7,830 bases of DNA from Cyclobacteriaceae bacterium (GCA_029861825.1 JAOTYN010000190.1:1-7830), one strand, 5' to 3'. Positions 1-6,019 are shown, counted from the stretch's first letter. The notes: generated by a model not told the origin, from the letters alone. Numbers and translations: made by a program.

Positions 1-2
1 TC

Positions 3-146
3 AAACGGGGAGTCTCCCGCGACTATGCGGTGACTACCGGGTGTGCTCGCAAAGGTCCTTGGCGAATGAGTTGGGTTAAGTGGGTGCATATCGCCTTGCC
101 GGATGCCTTCTTCCAAAAAGTCGGGCTTGTTATTCCATGGAGTTAA
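3..146 (+). CDS. ltrA: Group II intron reverse transcriptase/maturase, C-terminal fragment
   Basis: The frame is open from the window edge to a TAA at 144-146, giving the last 47 residues. The fragment contains a KGPWRMS motif followed by HIALPDAFFQKVGL. It fits the C-terminal end of group II intron maturases of the type with a KGPWR-like segment and an HxALPxAYFxxLGL-like segment after the thumb/X domain. The protein would reverse-transcribe the intron at its DNA target and help the RNA fold and splice. The RT catalytic motifs are outside the window, so I cannot say whether the full gene is intact. Domain V begins 20 bases after the stop, which supports the assignment. The reading frame and stop are seen directly; the family call is from recognition of the motif only. 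Confidence 0.75.
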   Translation, partial: KRGVSRDYAVTTGCARKGPWRMSWVKWVHIALPDAFFQKVGLVIPWS

Positions 147-165
147 CCTGCTTTGGATCAGCCGA

Positions 166-198
166 ATCGCCACTTACGTGACCCGTACGAGTGGTGGT
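166..198 (+). ncRNA. Group II intron domain V
   Basis: Positions 166-174 (AUCGCCACU) pair with 190-198 (AGUGGUGGU) over nine base pairs, including G-U wobbles. A two-base CG bulge (188-189) separates this helix from an upper stem of UACG (175-178) with CGUA (184-187), closed by the loop UGACC. A nine-pair lower helix, a two-base bulge on the 3' strand and a short capped upper stem are the defining shape of domain V, the catalytic core of the ribozyme. One departure: the upper-stem segment between the two halves of the lower helix is 13 nt (the classical form has 14). Confidence 0.75.
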
Positions 199-237
199 GG
201 GGGAGGGGCGTCCTTCAAGGGGCGTCCCTATCCCGAT
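199..237 (+). ncRNA. Group II intron domain VI and 3' splice site
   Basis: GGGGCGUC (207-214) can pair with GGCGUCCC further on, with two wobbles, and the helix continues inward through CC/GG. Near the base, CCC-UA-UCCC on the 3' side faces GGGGAGGG, leaving an unpaired A that would be the branch-point nucleophile for lariat splicing. The intron end is placed at T237 by analogy with introns that end ..CGAT after this helix. The exact splice position is an inference. Confidence 0.65.
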
Positions 238-662
238 CCCTAATTTGAAAAGCAATTTTTTCATACTGAGAGGTTAATGCATTAAGTTCTGTTTGATCCC
301 CCTACCCTTCTGAACACTCTGCCAGGAGCGCATTAATTTGTCGGCGGTACCAGGAGATCTGACGTTTAATTGCCATCCAGGCCTTTTTATAGAGCTCAAC
401 CTCTTGCAGTTTTTCTTTGAGTGTTGATTTGAGGCTGGCCAGAGGGGATAGATCAACACCACAGGCTTAGAGGATAACGCTGACCTAGACGCTGGTAATT
501 ACCGCTATCATTCCACGTAATGGCGCCGGCTTCGAACGGATCTTTTTCGATGCGTTGGATTTGAGGTTCGGATAGATCAGGATCCAGAGCGGCTTTGGAT
601 AAGGACTGGTCGATAACACGATTAACACAGTGCAATGTTGCACACAGGCTGCTTGAAAGCAC
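238..662 (-). pseudogene. Degraded coiled-coil protein gene interrupted by the group II intron
   Basis: The minus strand reads protein-like in two frames. From 662 to 453 it encodes a polar segment containing LDPDLSEPQIQRIEKDPFEA and ends at a TGA. A second frame then continues with GVDLSPLASLKSTLKEKLQE, a helical charged stretch with SWYRRQINALLAECSEG, an in-frame TAG, and TELNALTSQYEKIAFQIR, running straight into the intron boundary at 237/238. The heptad-like Leu/Lys/Glu pattern suggests a coiled coil. At least one frameshift (about 450-470) and one amber codon (about 300) are needed to read through, so it is a relic. I do not recognise the family. The relic frame stops exactly where the intron starts, so the intron appears to have inserted into this gene in the opposite orientation. 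Confidence 0.4.
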
Positions 663-752
663 TTATGGATGCTGAGGAAGGGGTGTGCAAGATAGTGTAA
701 TTGCACAGAAGAGTGCAAAGGAAATCCTGGATATAGAGTTTTAAAAGGACTT

Positions 753-956
753 TTGGAGAAAGAGAAGGAGGAACGTGCAAAAGACAGTGAGGTATTTGCA
801 GAACAGGTGACGATGCTCCATGAAGAGACAACACGGCTGCTTGATGATAAACGTGGAGAAAAAGAAATACCTGAATGGAAGGAAACATTCAGAAGTTTTG
901 AGCAGCGTATCGCTAACCAGGGAAAAAAGGTGAAAGAAAAAAATGATGAAGCATAA
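753..956 (+). CDS. Small charged hypothetical protein, possibly a gene remnant
   Basis: A TTG start at 753 is preceded by AAAGGA (744-749), a possible ribosome site, and the frame runs 67 residues to TAA. The product is very hydrophilic and rich in Glu and Lys (EKEKEERAKDSEVF, then FRSFEQRIANQGKKVKEKN), so probably helical, with no membrane segment or recognisable motif. The same frame extends upstream to 696 with a cysteine-rich stretch (CNCTEECKGNPGY) before a TAG at 693-695. Before that TAG it still reads protein-like (KHLWMLRKGCAR), so this may be the tail of a larger, broken gene. No function can be assigned. The alternative is that the frame is open by chance in purine-rich DNA. Confidence 0.35.
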   Translation: MEKEKEERAKDSEVFAEQVTMLHEETTRLLDDKRGEKEIPEWKETFRSFEQRIANQGKKVKEKNDEA

Positions 957-1011
957 CCGTTTACTATAAAAAGCTTTGGAAGAAGAAAATAATAAAACAA
1001 TCTGGCAAAAA

Positions 1012-1025
1012 CTACCTTCGGGTAG
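1012..1025 (+). other. UUCG-tetraloop hairpin
   Basis: CTACC (1012-1016), TTCG (1017-1020) and GGTAG (1021-1025) form a perfect five-pair stem with the very stable C(UUCG)G loop. It lies 56 bases after the stop of the small ORF. No T run follows directly, so it is not a standard intrinsic terminator, though it could stabilise a 3' end. Confidence 0.5.
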
Positions 1026-1168
1026 AGTAGGGGAGGGGGATTTACTAAAATCCAAATTTTTTAATTTTTTGATATCTGGATTTCAAAAAATCAGAATAAC
1101 AAAATAGTTTAATTGTTAAAAATCATAAAATTGAAATGTTATAATTTTGTGATCGATAAAATGAATAA

Positions 1169-1220
1169 GGATTGGTTACCGCCTTCATGGCGTAACTAAT
1201 CCAGGTTCAATAAGGCCTGG
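1169..1220 (+). repeat. Inverted repeats able to form two adjacent hairpins
   Basis: Arm 1169-1183 (GGATTGGTTACCGCC) pairs with 1189-1202 (GGCGTAACTAATCC) as RNA, with one G-U pair, one bulged C and the loop UUCAU. Immediately after, CCAGG (1201-1205) can pair with CCTGG (1216-1220). The two stems share bases 1201-1202, so they may alternate or meet end to end. The length and near-perfection of the first stem make chance unlikely in this AT-rich surround. Confidence 0.55.
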
Positions 1221-1280
1221 TATCCTCCGGGTTTATCTCTATATGGGGATTGGTTCTGCTTGGTTTGGTTAAGATGGGTG

Positions 1281-1311
1281 CCATGGACTTGAGATTGGCC
1301 CAAGTCCATGG
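1281..1311. repeat. Perfect 11-bp inverted repeat
   Basis: CCATGGACTTG (1281-1291) is followed by a nine-base spacer and its exact reverse complement CAAGTCCATGG (1301-1311). It could be a protein-binding palindrome or an RNA hairpin. It is not followed by a tight T run, so a terminator is not supported in the plus direction. Confidence 0.55.
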
Positions 1312-1420
1312 GGCTGTGGTGAGAGTTGTTATTTTATTTTAAGCTATTGCACTAATTTTGAGAGTTATTTTGATCTGTTTTTCTGAGATTTTAATGGTCA
1401 AAGCAGTATTCATCTGTCCG

Positions 1421-1440
1421 GTTCCACCAGTGATGACTGG
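1421..1440 (-). other. Candidate oriIS end of the IS91-type element with GAAC flank
   Basis: Reading the minus strand downstream of the transposase, CCAGT-CATC-ACTGG (1440-1427) forms a five-pair hairpin, followed by TG and then GAAC (1424-1421). IS91-family elements move by rolling-circle transposition. Their oriIS end lies downstream of the transposase gene, carries a small hairpin, and abuts a conserved tetranucleotide, GAAC or CAAG. Hairpin, spacing and GAAC all fit, so the element boundary is placed at 1425. The exact nick site is inferred. Confidence 0.5.
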
Positions 1441-1481
1441 CAGCAGGTTTAGGGGGTGTTCTAGAACGAAACTTAGGGGTT

Positions 1482-2584
1482 TTATCCGGTGGCTACAAGA
1501 ATTTCAAAGTTTGGTGGAGAAAGGATGAGACTAAGCTTATGTACCAAGGCTATTTTACATTGGGGACAAAGTAGCTTTGTAGGTTTGGCAAGCTCGGTGG
1601 TTTCGCAGTCGTTGACTAGGTTGGTTGCCTCTTTGACTAGCTGGCGTAATTCGTCAGTTGAGATCTTGCTATTGGATCTCATAAACCCGTAATGTCTAAT
1701 TTTCATAAAGCCAGAAGGTAAAACGTGTTGTAAGAATCTGCGGATAAACTCGAAGATTGGCAATTTCATTTTTCGTTTTCGGTTACTTCCGACTTTTTTA
1801 TAAGAGATGGTTACATGGGTATCGGAGAGCTCAAGAATGCGTTTATCAGAGATACCGACACGAAAGACGTATCGAGCGAGATATTTAATATCTGTTCTCC
1901 CGAGTCGACAGGTTGGGAATGTACATTCCATGCGCAACGCCACTGTTTGGGTTTGATGCTGGAATATGAATCCAAGGTTTGGACCAAGTCTTTAAATTTG
2001 CCACGGAAGATCTTGGAAAGAGCTTTCACCGGCAAGAAAAAATCGTCGCGAGAGGAGAGCCATCGGGTGCCATCCTGGTTAACTCCTCCGGCAGGGACAA
2101 TGACGTGGATATGTGGATGATACTGGAGTTGCCGTCCCCAGGTATGAAGGACGGAGCAAAAGCCAGTAGACTCACAGCCGATAAGCCGCTTGTCTTTGCT
2201 GAGCTTCTTAATCGCGTATGCAACGGCTTCAAAGAGTGCTGAATAGGCGCTTTTTTGATTGGCGCGAACGAAATCCCGGAGTTCTTTGGGAATAGTAAAA
2301 GTAAGCATGAAGTATGAACAGGGAAGGTGCTTGTCGAGTTGCTTTTGTAACCAATGGGTGGCTTTTGCCCCTTGGCATTCGGGGCAATGTCGATTCCCGC
2401 AAGAGCGCTGGGTAATATGGGAGTGATCACATGTCGGGCATTGGTATAAGCTATAGCCGAATTCACCCGTACGACATCCGATAATCGCATCAATAACCTT
2501 TCGATGATGCAGCGGGACTTTTTCACCGAAAGTCTCGAGGTAGGCAGGGGCGTGTGTTCTGAAGATATCATTAATCTTTCCCAT
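1482..2584 (-). pseudogene. IS91-family transposase (HUH, two tyrosines), frameshifted
   Basis: The enzyme nicks single strands and drives rolling-circle transposition. The first frame (2584 to about 1895) holds an N-terminal zinc-binding region with Cys49, Cys52, Cys62, Cys67 and Cys70 (CPTC...CGNRHCPEC) and the metal-binding HUH-type motif HPHIHV (His156, 158, 160). The catalytic pair YLARY appears only in a second frame, which runs to TAA at 1484-1482 and also contains a late CPQC pair. The frames join cleanly after PVDSGE if one A is restored at about 1895 (T pair 1895-1896 on the plus strand). Restored, the gene is 1104 bases, 367 residues, normal for the family. The start ATG at 2584 is set by a GGGAGGGAG ribosome site six bases upstream. 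The gene is translationally close to the recombinase gene. Confidence 0.85.
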
Positions 2585-2586
2585 GA

Positions 2587-3470
2587 CTATCTCCCTCCCA
2601 TAAGCTGCTCGATAAGTTTACAAGCGAGCTGATGGCCGTCAGTCGTGAGATGGAGATAGACCATGGTGGATGATACCGACGAGTGCCCGAGGTATTTCTG
2701 AACGGTGCATATATTCACACCGGCATCGAGTAGATGGGTTGCGTAGGAGTGACGGAAAAGGTGAAGTCGAACTTGTTCAAGATCAATTTTAAGTTCTTTG
2801 GTAACGGCCTTCAGGGTATTTCTCGGAGCGTCAGCACACATAGGCTTTGTCGCGATGCTCACGAGCCTACGATCTGCGCCAATAGCTGGAAGATGAGATT
2901 CGGATTTCGATGTGTAGCCCATTGCTTTCGCAACATTTTGAGAGTATAGCTTGGGAGGGGAACGATCCGGTCTTTATTGCCTTTTCCAGCTCGAACGTGG
3001 ATGTGCATTCGATCGGTCTTGATATCGTTCACCTTTAGTTTCAAGGCTTCGTGGATTCGCAGCCCACAGGTATACAAAACAGTAAAGCAGGCCTGATGAT
3101 GCAGGAAGCGAGTGGCCTCTATGATTCGCCACACATCGGTTCTACTAAAAATCTCCGGCAGCTTTAGCCGTGATTCAGCCTTAACGGTATCGAGGAGTTT
3201 AATTTCCCGTTTAAGGGTTCTTCTATAGAAGAACTTTAACCCTGCATTGGTAATCCGAAGAGAATTAGCAGCGTAGTTGCGATCGTTGACAATGTGAAGT
3301 AAATAATCTCGAACTTGCTCATCGGATAATTTCGACGGGCATTCGTCGAAGTAATTGGCTAGATTGGTAACCCGTTCTAAGTACGATTTTCGCGTACGAG
3401 CAGCGTATCCGGCTAGCTTTAGATCTTCGATTAGGCGTTTTCTCAAGGAAGTGAAATTTGAAGTCTGCAT
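2587..3470 (-). pseudogene. Tyrosine recombinase/integrase of the IS91-type element, frameshifted
   Basis: The protein is a site-specific recombinase of the phage-integrase family. ATG at 3470 has GAAGGAG seven bases upstream (plus-strand 3484-3478), favouring it over the longer upstream frame. The first frame has an N-terminal SAM-like core-binding domain (RKRLIEDLKLAGYAARTRKS), the first catalytic Arg at 138 (TCGLRIHEAL) and the beta-hairpin Lys (GKGNKDR). After NLIF (residue 194) the frame breaks. The other frame supplies HLFRHSYATHLL (HxxR) and LGHSSVSSTMVYLHL, with the second His and the nucleophile Tyr. Restoring one base at the GG pair 2888-2889 gives 885 bases, 294 residues, a typical XerC/D-like length. 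All catalytic residues are present, but in two frames. It ends in TAG two bases before the transposase start. Confidence 0.85.
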
Positions 3471-3520
3471 GGATAGTCTCCTTCGTTGTTGGGGCCGATT
3501 GGAGTCCCTGACCATCAAGG

Positions 3521-3548
3521 ACTCAAAGAAGGATTAGACAACAAAAGA
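3521..3548. repeat. Direct repeat copy 1 near the IS91-type terIS end
   Basis: ACTCAAAGAAGGATTAGAC and the following bases match 3594-3621 at 24 of 28 positions (differences AA/GC, A/C, A/G). The copies are 73 bases apart and enclose a perfect hairpin. It is upstream of the recombinase gene and may be a recombinase binding site, part of the element's terminus, or a duplicated target. Confidence 0.5.
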
Positions 3549-3573
3549 AAACTAAATTAGGTTAGAGTAATGC

Positions 3574-3594
3574 TGTCGCTGACCAGCAGCGACA
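3574..3594. repeat. Perfect 8-bp hairpin between the direct repeats
   Basis: TGTCGCTG (3574-3581), loop ACCAG, CAGCGACA (3587-3594). The stem is GC-rich and perfect. Because it sits near the presumed 5' end of the IS91-type element, it may be the terIS hairpin that ends rolling-circle transfer. A terminator is less likely, since no T run follows on either strand. Confidence 0.5.
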
Positions 3595-3621
3595 CTCAGC
3601 GAAGGATTAGACCACAGAAGA
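3594..3621. repeat. Direct repeat copy 2 near the IS91-type terIS end
   Basis: ACTCAGCGAAGGATTAGAC and the following bases are the partner of the copy at 3521-3548. It is the outermost structure I can connect to the element. From here to the umuD promoter (about 140 bases) I see no gene, only a small CCCC-GGTA-GGGG hairpin at 3718-3729. Confidence 0.5.
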
Positions 3622-3762
3622 TTAGTAAATCTACAGACAGGGGAAAGAGAGCGTACAGGATCCACCTGACGCGAAGCGGCTTACTTGAACTGTTTTTCTG
3701 TTCCGTTAGTTGTCAGACCCCGGTAGGGGAGTTGGCCACTTTCAGAAAATTATATTATATAA

Positions 3763-3786
3763 CTTGAACTGCGTACATAGTTCAAG
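3763..3786. promoter_or_regulatory. Candidate SOS (LexA-type) operator upstream of umuD
   Basis: CTTGAACT (3763-3770) and its exact reverse complement AGTTCAAG (3779-3786) flank an eight-base centre containing the palindrome GTAC. The 24-base site covers the -35 box and nearly all of the spacer of the umuD promoter and stops two bases before the -10 box, so a bound repressor would block RNA polymerase. umuDC operons are LexA-controlled in many bacteria. The site contains GAAC...GTTC halves, but with ten bases between them, unlike the GAAC-N4-GTTC box of Gram-positives or CTG-N10-CAG of gammaproteobacteria. LexA as the binder is inference. Confidence 0.6.
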
Positions 3787-3793
3787 CTATAAT
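3764..3793 (+). promoter_or_regulatory. umuD promoter, leaderless start
   Basis: TTGAAC (3764-3769) and a perfect TATAAT (3788-3793) are separated by 18 bases, with AT-rich DNA just upstream (3749-3761). Six bases follow the -10 box before the ATG at 3800, so the expected transcription start is the A of the start codon itself. No Shine-Dalgarno sequence precedes that ATG. Confidence 0.65.
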
Positions 3794-3799
3794 ACATCC

Positions 3800-4393
3800 A
3801 TGCTAAATAAAACTACACATGGCGGAGCACGTCAAAATTCAGGGCCTGCTAAAGGTTTCGGACGATATGGCGAACCTACGAAACCGGTACGTGTACCGGT
3901 ATCATACATTCCAGGCGTCAAAAATATGCTTGATAATATAGCAGATTTCCATTTGCGCCTTAAGTCTGGTGGGCTAGAAATAATGGAGCCGGTAGATAAT
4001 CCGAAGAATTTGGAAAGGCCTTTATTCTTTTCCCCAGTTCCGGCTGAATTTCCTTCTCCTGCAGATGATTATGTTGAAAGGCAACTTGATCTTAATGAAT
4101 ATTTTGTAGAACACCCGGCTGCAACATTCTATCTGCGGGTGACGGGTGACTCCATGAGTGGATCCGGGATATATTCCGGTGATATTGTAATAGTTGATCG
4201 TTCACTCAATCCCGTAAGCGGTAAGATTGTTATTGCTGTAGTTAATAACGAACTGACAGTAAAGCGTCTATATCGCAATGGTAAGACAATAGAACTGAGG
4301 CCGGAGAACCCGGATTATCCTGTCATTTCTTTTAGCGATGACATGGAGCTGGTCATTTGGGGAGTGGTGGCCGGTGTTGTCAGGAAATTCTAA
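3800..4393 (+). CDS. umuD: UmuD-like S24 self-cleaving peptidase, polymerase V subunit
   Basis: This is a 197-residue protein of the LexA/UmuD S24 family, which after RecA-stimulated self-cleavage partners UmuC in error-prone translesion synthesis. The peptidase domain spans about residues 80-197, with catalytic Ser118 in GDSMSGSGI and Lys155 in LTVKRL. The N-terminal 80 residues, longer than the short tail of E. coli UmuD, contain GGARQNSGPAKGFGRYGEP and KPVRVPV, a basic segment seen in some longer UmuD-like proteins and possibly nucleic-acid binding. At the usual cleavage site the family has Ala-Gly or Cys-Gly before FPSPA; here it is Ala82-Glu83. I chose the ATG at 3800 because the promoter ends six bases before it; a longer frame from 3710 would begin upstream of the promoter. 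The gene overlaps the umuC start. Confidence 0.9.
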   Translation: MLNKTTHGGARQNSGPAKGFGRYGEPTKPVRVPVSYIPGVKNMLDNIADFHLRLKSGGLEIMEPVDNPKNLERPLFFSPVPAEFPSPADDYVERQLDLNEYFVEHPAATFYLRVTGDSMSGSGIYSGDIVIVDRSLNPVSGKIVIAVVNNELTVKRLYRNGKTIELRPENPDYPVISFSDDMELVIWGVVAGVVRKF

Positions 4394-5307
4394 TCATTCC
4401 CCACAAATTCGGTCACGCATAGCGTTGGTGGATTGTAATAATTTTTACTGCTCTTGCGAACGTGTCTTCAAACCAGAATGGGAAGGGCGGCCAATGGCTG
4501 TTCTTTCTAATAATGACGGGTGCATCGTCGCAAGATCCAATGAAGTAAAAGCACTTGGTATTCCTATGGGTGTGCCCTGGTTTAAGGTAAAGAAGCAGCT
4601 ACAAAGGCAGGATGTTGTAGTAGTTTCCAGCAACTATGCTCTTTATGGTGACATGTCGGGCCGGGTAATGAATATTCTTGGACAATTTACCTCGGACATA
4701 GAAATCTATTCAATTGATGAAGCCTTCCTGGATTTATCTGGTTTCAATGAAACCACCATAGATGAATATGCACGGGGAATTGTGTGTCAGGTCAAGAAAT
4801 GGACGGGAATCCCGGTCGGCATTGGAATCGCGCCAACAAAGGTGCTGGCCAAACTTGCTAACCGGATTGCTAAGAAATGGAAAGTCCCGGGTGGAGTATT
4901 TGATATTGGTGGAGCCGAGAATCTCGATAATGTACTGGAGCAAATTGGGGTTGGTGATCTTTGGGGGATTGGCAAACGCCTTAGCGAGCGTCTGAATAAA
5001 ATGAATATCTTTAATGCCAGGCAATTGCGGGATCTTGATCTTAAATATAGCTCGTCGGGAGTTTGGTGTTGTAATGCAGCGGATAGTTATGGAGCTGCGC
5101 GGAATTTCTTGTATCGAGTTCGAGGATATAAAGCCTAAAAAAGAAATCATGGCTTCCAGGTCTTTTGGCCGGCGCATAACCAAGCGCGAGGAGCTTGAAG
5201 AAGCATTGGCTATGTACGCAAGTAGGGCAGGGGAGAAGCTGCGGAAACAAGGATCTGTTACTGGCAGAATAATGGTTATAGCTATGACCAGCCTTTTCAA
5301 TAAGAAT

Positions 5308-5316
5308 AAACCAAAA
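5308..5316. repeat. 9-bp target site duplication, left copy
   Basis: AAACCAAAA, identical to 5569-5577, lies on the left edge of the insertion in umuC. In the umuC frame both copies read Lys-Pro-Lys, so deleting the insertion and one copy restores a continuous reading frame. Confidence 0.7.
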
Positions 5317-5568
5317 CAGAGCCATCCCACAGGATTCCGCATAGCCAGGCAACGAAAAATCCACAACAAATATTACATAAATAGATATAATATAAATGCT
5401 TATATTACAGGTCCGGCTATAAGTTCCTGGACAAAAAATCGTGGATTCTAGTATGTTTTTGCCTTGTCGTCATCCCACAAATCTTTTAACACAAACTAAG
5501 ATTTATAACTATCTTAAATCAAACAATATATGAATCATTTACCGGGAATTTTCCATGGGATACTTGTG
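5317..5568. mobile_element. 252-bp MITE-like non-autonomous insertion in umuC
   Basis: The segment is flanked by exact 9-bp direct repeats and interrupts an otherwise alignable UmuC sequence. Its ends are imperfect inverted repeats: CAGAGCCATCCCACAGGATT on the left and, read inward from the right, CACAAGTATCCCATGGAAAA, sharing CA, A and ATCCCA at the same positions. The interior is AT-rich with no transposase or credible ORF. A 9-bp duplication and termini with ATCCC near the tip resemble IS4-family elements of the IS10 kind, so an IS4-type transposase may have moved it. The insertion, duplication and frame continuity are seen directly; the family is inferred. Confidence 0.65.
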
Positions 5569-5577
5569 AAACCAAAA
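5569..5577. repeat. 9-bp target site duplication, right copy
   Basis: AAACCAAAA again, 261 bases (87 codons) from the left copy. The umuC frame resumes directly after it. Confidence 0.7.
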
Positions 5578-6019
5578 TGTTCATTATCCTGTACGGTTTC
5601 GCTATCTATGCCGACCGCAGATACAGGAAAATTAATCCGGGCGGCAACTGCCGGACTGAAACAGATTTACAAGCCCGGTTATGAATATGCGAAAGCAGGG
5701 ATCATGCTCATGGACATTTGTCCAGCCGATAAGATCCAGTATGGATTATTCGACACCAGGGCGATAGTCTGGAATCTGAAAAGCTGATGGAAACAATCGA
5801 TCGTCTGAATAAAAAATATGGATCCGGAACTGTTCGCTATGCACAAGAAGGATTCAAGAAGGATTGGCGAATGCAACGTAATAATGTAACCTCAGCCTAT
5901 ACGACAAACTGGGAAGAATTGCCTGAAGCGGGGTAAGCCTATCGATCTATCAGAGATAAGGATTCATTAATTACATCCGCAAAAGACTGGGAAAGATGTG
6001 TAATAAATAAGGGATTATC

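Larger units (their letters stand above)
1..237 (+). mobile_element. Group II intron, 3' portion (truncated by window start)
   Basis: This is the right end of a self-splicing retroelement. In order it holds the C-terminus of the intron-encoded reverse transcriptase/maturase (3-146), a 20-base linker, a 33-base domain V hairpin (166-198) and a domain VI hairpin with an unpaired adenosine near its base (199-237). The order ORF, DV, DVI is that of bacterial group II introns with the ORF in domain IV. The predicted 3' splice boundary is after T237 (sequence ending CCCGAT). Domains I-III and most of the ORF lie outside the window. The GC content is visibly higher than in the flanking DNA on the right, which fits insertion from elsewhere. 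Confidence 0.75.
957..1420. other. AT-rich non-coding stretch with several hairpins
   Basis: No convincing coding frame is seen on either strand between the small ORF and the IS91-type element. The left half is A/T-rich with runs of A and T. The right half (1169-1311) is less AT-biased and dense in inverted repeats, listed separately. It may hold a structured RNA, a regulatory leader, or the remains of another element. Confidence 0.6.
1425..3621 (-). mobile_element. IS91-family element carrying a tyrosine recombinase
   Basis: Two minus-strand genes in one transcription unit make up the element: a tyrosine recombinase (3470-2587) and, 2 bases after its stop, an IS91-type HUH transposase (2584-1482). 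Some IS91-family members are known to carry an extra upstream recombinase gene, so the combination is rare but not new. The oriIS end is proposed at 1425. The other end (terIS) is uncertain: I end the element after the outer copy of a 28-base imperfect direct repeat at 3621, but it could lie anywhere from about 3545 to 3750. Both genes carry a one-base deletion, so as written the element is not autonomous. Confidence 0.7.
4374..5936 (+). pseudogene. umuC: UmuC translesion polymerase, broken by two indels and a MITE
   Basis: This encodes a Y-family DNA polymerase, the catalytic subunit of Pol V. GTG 4374 has GGGGAG nine bases upstream and overlaps umuD by 20 bases. Palm residues are present: Asp20 (ALVDCNNFY) and Asp115-Glu116 (YSIDEAFLDL), then helix-hairpin-helix sequence (LWGIGKRLSERLN). 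At 5049 an extra A shifts the frame; the next frame carries ELRGISCIEFEDIKPKKE and SRSFGRR. A 252-bp insertion (5317-5568) follows, after which SLSMPTADTGKLIRAATAGL and YEYAKAGIMLMDICPA continue in the same frame. A missing C at 5756-5757 shifts the frame back to SEKLMETIDRLNKKYG, WRMQRNN and TTNWEELPEAG, ending in TAA. Without the insertion and one target copy the gene is 1302 bases, 433 residues, close to E. coli UmuC (422). Confidence 0.85.

Noticed and set aside
485..1000. 171-codon minus-strand ORF, plus 741-1055 minus
   Set aside because: Composition is Phe/Ser/Leu from antisense of purine-rich DNA (poly-T and poly-C codons). It overlaps the small charged ORF and crosses the boundary of the coiled-coil relic.
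1261..1330. Integron attC-like site
   Set aside because: An inverted repeat is present, but no correctly placed RYYYAAC and GTTRRRY core pair and no adjacent cassette gene.
2026..2571. 181-codon minus-strand ORF inside the transposase
   Set aside because: Alternative frame of the IS91-type transposase, which has the zinc and HUH motifs in its own frame.
3570..3767. 65-codon plus-strand ORF upstream of umuD
   Set aside because: It runs through the hairpin, direct repeat and promoter of umuD and has no protein-like features.
4734..5369. 211-codon minus-strand ORF
   Set aside because: It lies antisense to UmuC sequence that is clearly recognisable on the plus strand; a shadow.
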